A stretch of 8,400 nt of DNA from Gorillibacterium sp. Its GTDB lineage: Bacteria; Bacillota; Bacilli; Paenibacillales; NBRC-103111. The DNA lies in the NCBI GenBank assembly GCA_023511325.1, contig JAIMBU010000080.1, positions 1 to 8,400 on the forward strand. The letters run 5' to 3'. The notes beneath the pieces are model-generated. The model was not told the DNA's origin. It did no database searches and saw only the letters and a list, made by a program, of their open reading frames with translations. This document shows, piece after piece, positions 7,435 through 8,400 of the stretch. The position numbers and the translations under genes were made by a program. Position 1 is the stretch's first letter; each line of letters opens with the position of its first letter.

Positions 7435-7469
7435 AAAAAAAATAGCACCCCACCAAAGATGAAGTACTA
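7435..7469 (-). terminator. Intrinsic terminator of the yceD-rpmF unit
   Basis: In minus-strand RNA the segments 7469-7459 and 7453-7443 pair over 11 bp around a five-base loop, using four G-U pairs, and eight U follow at once (7442-7435). On the plus strand those G-U positions become A-C mismatches, so the stem exists only in the leftward transcript. It starts 11 bases after the rpmF stop and separates the ribosomal unit from the FapR-controlled operon. Some read-through remains possible. Confidence 0.8.
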
Positions 7470-7480
7470 CCTCTCCTCAA

Positions 7481-7654
7481 TTATTGCTTGATAACTTCAA
7501 CGCCTTTGTAAGAACCGCACACTTTGCATACGCGGTGAGCGAGCTTGAGTTCTCCGCATTGATCGCATTTGACCATGCCCGGAACTACCAGCTTGAAGTG
7601 AGTCCGGCGCTTGTCACGGCGCGTTTTGGATGTTCTCCTTTGTGGTACTGCCAT
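7481..7654 (-). CDS. rpmF: Large ribosomal subunit protein bL32
   Basis: bL32 is a small basic protein of the 50S subunit. The 57-residue product begins [21 protein letters not shown], the classic L32 N-terminus. It carries a zinc ribbon with C30, C33, C43 and C46 ([18 protein letters not shown]). This is the zinc-binding form of the protein; some Bacillales also carry a cysteine-free copy used in zinc shortage, which is not in this window. The frame extends nine codons upstream, but AAGGAGGTG (7669-7661) lies inside that extension, and the ATG at 7654 is eight bases after AGGAGG. It follows yceD by 47 bases, shares its promoter, and is followed by a terminator. Confidence 0.98.
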   Translation of the reverse strand: MAVPQRRTSKTRRDKRRTHFKLVVPGMVKCDQCGELKLAHRVCKVCGSYKGVEVIKQ

Positions 7655-7701
7655 TCTTCCCACCTCCTTGCCATCATTCAAAAACCATTACGGTTTTCTT
7701 G

Positions 7702-8202
7702 TTATTCTTTAAAAAGGTCGGCCAAGCCCGCGAGACGGGGGTCGAGTTTTTCCTGCTTGCAGCTGCAGTCTTGCTCATTGCGGTTAACACCGCAATCCGG
7801 ACAAATTCCCTTGCAATCCTCGCTGCAAAGCGGAATGTAAGGCAACGCCATCCAAACGGCTTCCTCCACGAATGGCTTCAGATCCACAGGATCTTCCTTC
7901 ACGATGTGTAGGTCGCTGTCATCATTGTCTTCGGTAGCTACTTTAGTAAACCGCTCACGAAATCGAATGGTAAGCGTCTGTTGCACTTGATTAAGACAAC
8001 GTGAGCAAAGCAATGTAACCGGAAGTGTTAAAAAGCCCACTACTTCGACAATTCCAAGCTCCGATACAACCTGTAGATCCGCTTCCAAGGTACCAAAAGC
8101 AACGAGGTCCACGCGATCGCCAAGAAGATCAGACAGATCCATAGACTCATGAAGCTGTGCCGTTTGTTCTTTGGTAACCAAGTTTTTAATGTTAATATGC
8201 AT
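7702..8202 (-). CDS. yceD: YceD/YlbN family protein (DUF177)
   Basis: This is the DUF177 family, called YceD in E. coli and YlbN in B. subtilis, and it is almost always encoded just before rpmF. Its exact role is not settled; links to 23S rRNA or large-subunit maturation have been proposed. The 166-residue protein has eight cysteines in conserved groups: CSRC (66-69), CSEDC (126-130), CPDC (134-137) and CSC (146-148). It ends in the family's DPRLAGLADL motif. The cysteine pattern suggests zinc binding, which is an inference. The ATG at 8202 has GGAG (8215-8212) nine bases upstream. A strong promoter lies just before it. It has no signal peptide or membrane segment and is probably cytosolic. 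Confidence 0.93.
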   Translation of the reverse strand: MHINIKNLVTKEQTAQLHESMDLSDLLGDRVDLVAFGTLEADLQVVSELGIVEVVGFLTLPVTLLCSRCLNQVQQTLTIRFRERFTKVATEDNDDSDLHIVKEDPVDLKPFVEEAVWMALPYIPLCSEDCKGICPDCGVNRNEQDCSCKQEKLDPRLAGLADLFKE

Positions 8203-8230
8203 TATCCATCACTCCAAACAAACAAAAATA

Positions 8231-8260
8231 ATTATATCCGTACCGCATAGGTGTTGTCAA
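8231..8260 (-). promoter_or_regulatory. Strong SigA-type promoter of yceD-rpmF
   Basis: On the minus strand a perfect TTGACA (8260-8255) and a perfect TATAAT (8236-8231) are separated by 18 bp. This is the best promoter in the window, as expected for a ribosomal protein gene. The start site should fall near 8224, giving a leader of about 22 bases that contains the yceD ribosome binding site. Confidence 0.88.
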
Positions 8261-8400
8261 CCTTTTATCACTGACAGTTTGTACATTACGCGGGTTTTAC
8301 TGCTTATAAAGCGTTATACAGAAAGACTAGCCAATAATCCGCAAGTCATCCAGATCGTCACTCCGTTCTACAAAAGAGAACGGTTCTTTCTATTATACAG
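8261..8400. other. Non-coding right edge with a hairpin and a second TATAAT
   Basis: No gene of normal size is visible here. The region holds a 7-bp hairpin (CCGTTCT 8363-8369 with AGAACGG 8377-8383, seven-base loop) and a TATAAT on the minus strand at 8397-8392, whose -35 would lie at or beyond the window edge. It also holds a 12-codon frame (8349-8314) preceded by GGAGTG. These could form a distal promoter and leader for yceD, or belong to a gene beyond the edge. Nothing here is proven. Confidence 0.35.

Noticed and set aside
7681..7697. AAAACC/GGTTTT hairpin between yceD and rpmF, considered as a terminator
   Set aside because: The stem has only six mostly A-T pairs and sits just before a strong rpmF ribosome binding site within one transcript; too weak to terminate.
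8363..8390. Hairpin followed by TTCTTTCT on the plus strand, considered as a rightward terminator
   Set aside because: No plus-strand gene ends in the window for it to serve, the stem is only 7 bp and the T tract is interrupted.
1..8400. Search for a mobile element, CRISPR array, tRNA/rRNA gene or novel defence-type system
   Set aside because: All coding space is filled by intact housekeeping genes in a familiar order, with no direct repeats, transposase remnants or unexplained large open frames.

Overview
The window is core chromosomal DNA of a low-GC Gram-positive bacterium, most likely Paenibacillus or a close relative in the Bacillales. The evidence is the gene content and order, the strong AGGAGG-type ribosome binding sites, the presence of the Firmicutes regulator FapR, and protein sequences close to those I recall from Bacillus and Paenibacillus. 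I could not run a search, so the genus is an inference. Every gene lies on the minus strand, so transcription runs from right to left.

Layout in order of transcription. (1) 8400-8203: non-coding, ending in a near-perfect SigA-type promoter (8260-8231). (2) A short unit of yceD/ylbN (DUF177) and rpmF (ribosomal protein L32), closed by a terminator at 7469-7435 whose stem depends on G-U pairs and therefore works only on this strand. (3) The fapR promoter with a 17-bp FapR operator (7371-7355), followed by fapR, plsX, fabH, fabD, fabG, acpP, fabF and rnc, tightly packed from 7319 to 689. (4) A strong intrinsic terminator at 564-516 after a 124-nt rnc 3' region. (5) A separate promoter (469-440) and the first 135 codons of smc, which runs off the left edge.

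How the genes work together. FabD loads malonyl groups on the acyl carrier protein AcpP, and FabH makes the first condensation. FabF elongates, FabG reduces the 3-keto intermediate, and PlsX passes finished acyl chains from ACP to phosphate, starting phospholipid synthesis. FapR senses malonyl-CoA and is expected to repress its own operon through the operator overlapping its start site. The dehydratase, enoyl reductase and acetyl-CoA carboxylase genes are not here. rnc rides at the end of the operon, and smc begins its own transcript. rpmF and yceD are a conserved pair tied to ribosome assembly.

I found no mobile element, CRISPR array, RNA gene or foreign insertion, and no undescribed system. 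What merits attention is regulatory: the operator, two hairpins that could set relative mRNA levels (acpP/fabF and the rnc tail), a lone -10 element just before acpP, and an odd leader-like stretch at the right edge. Several start codons were moved downstream of the longest open frame on ribosome-binding-site and family-length evidence (fabF, acpP, fabG, fabD, rpmF).
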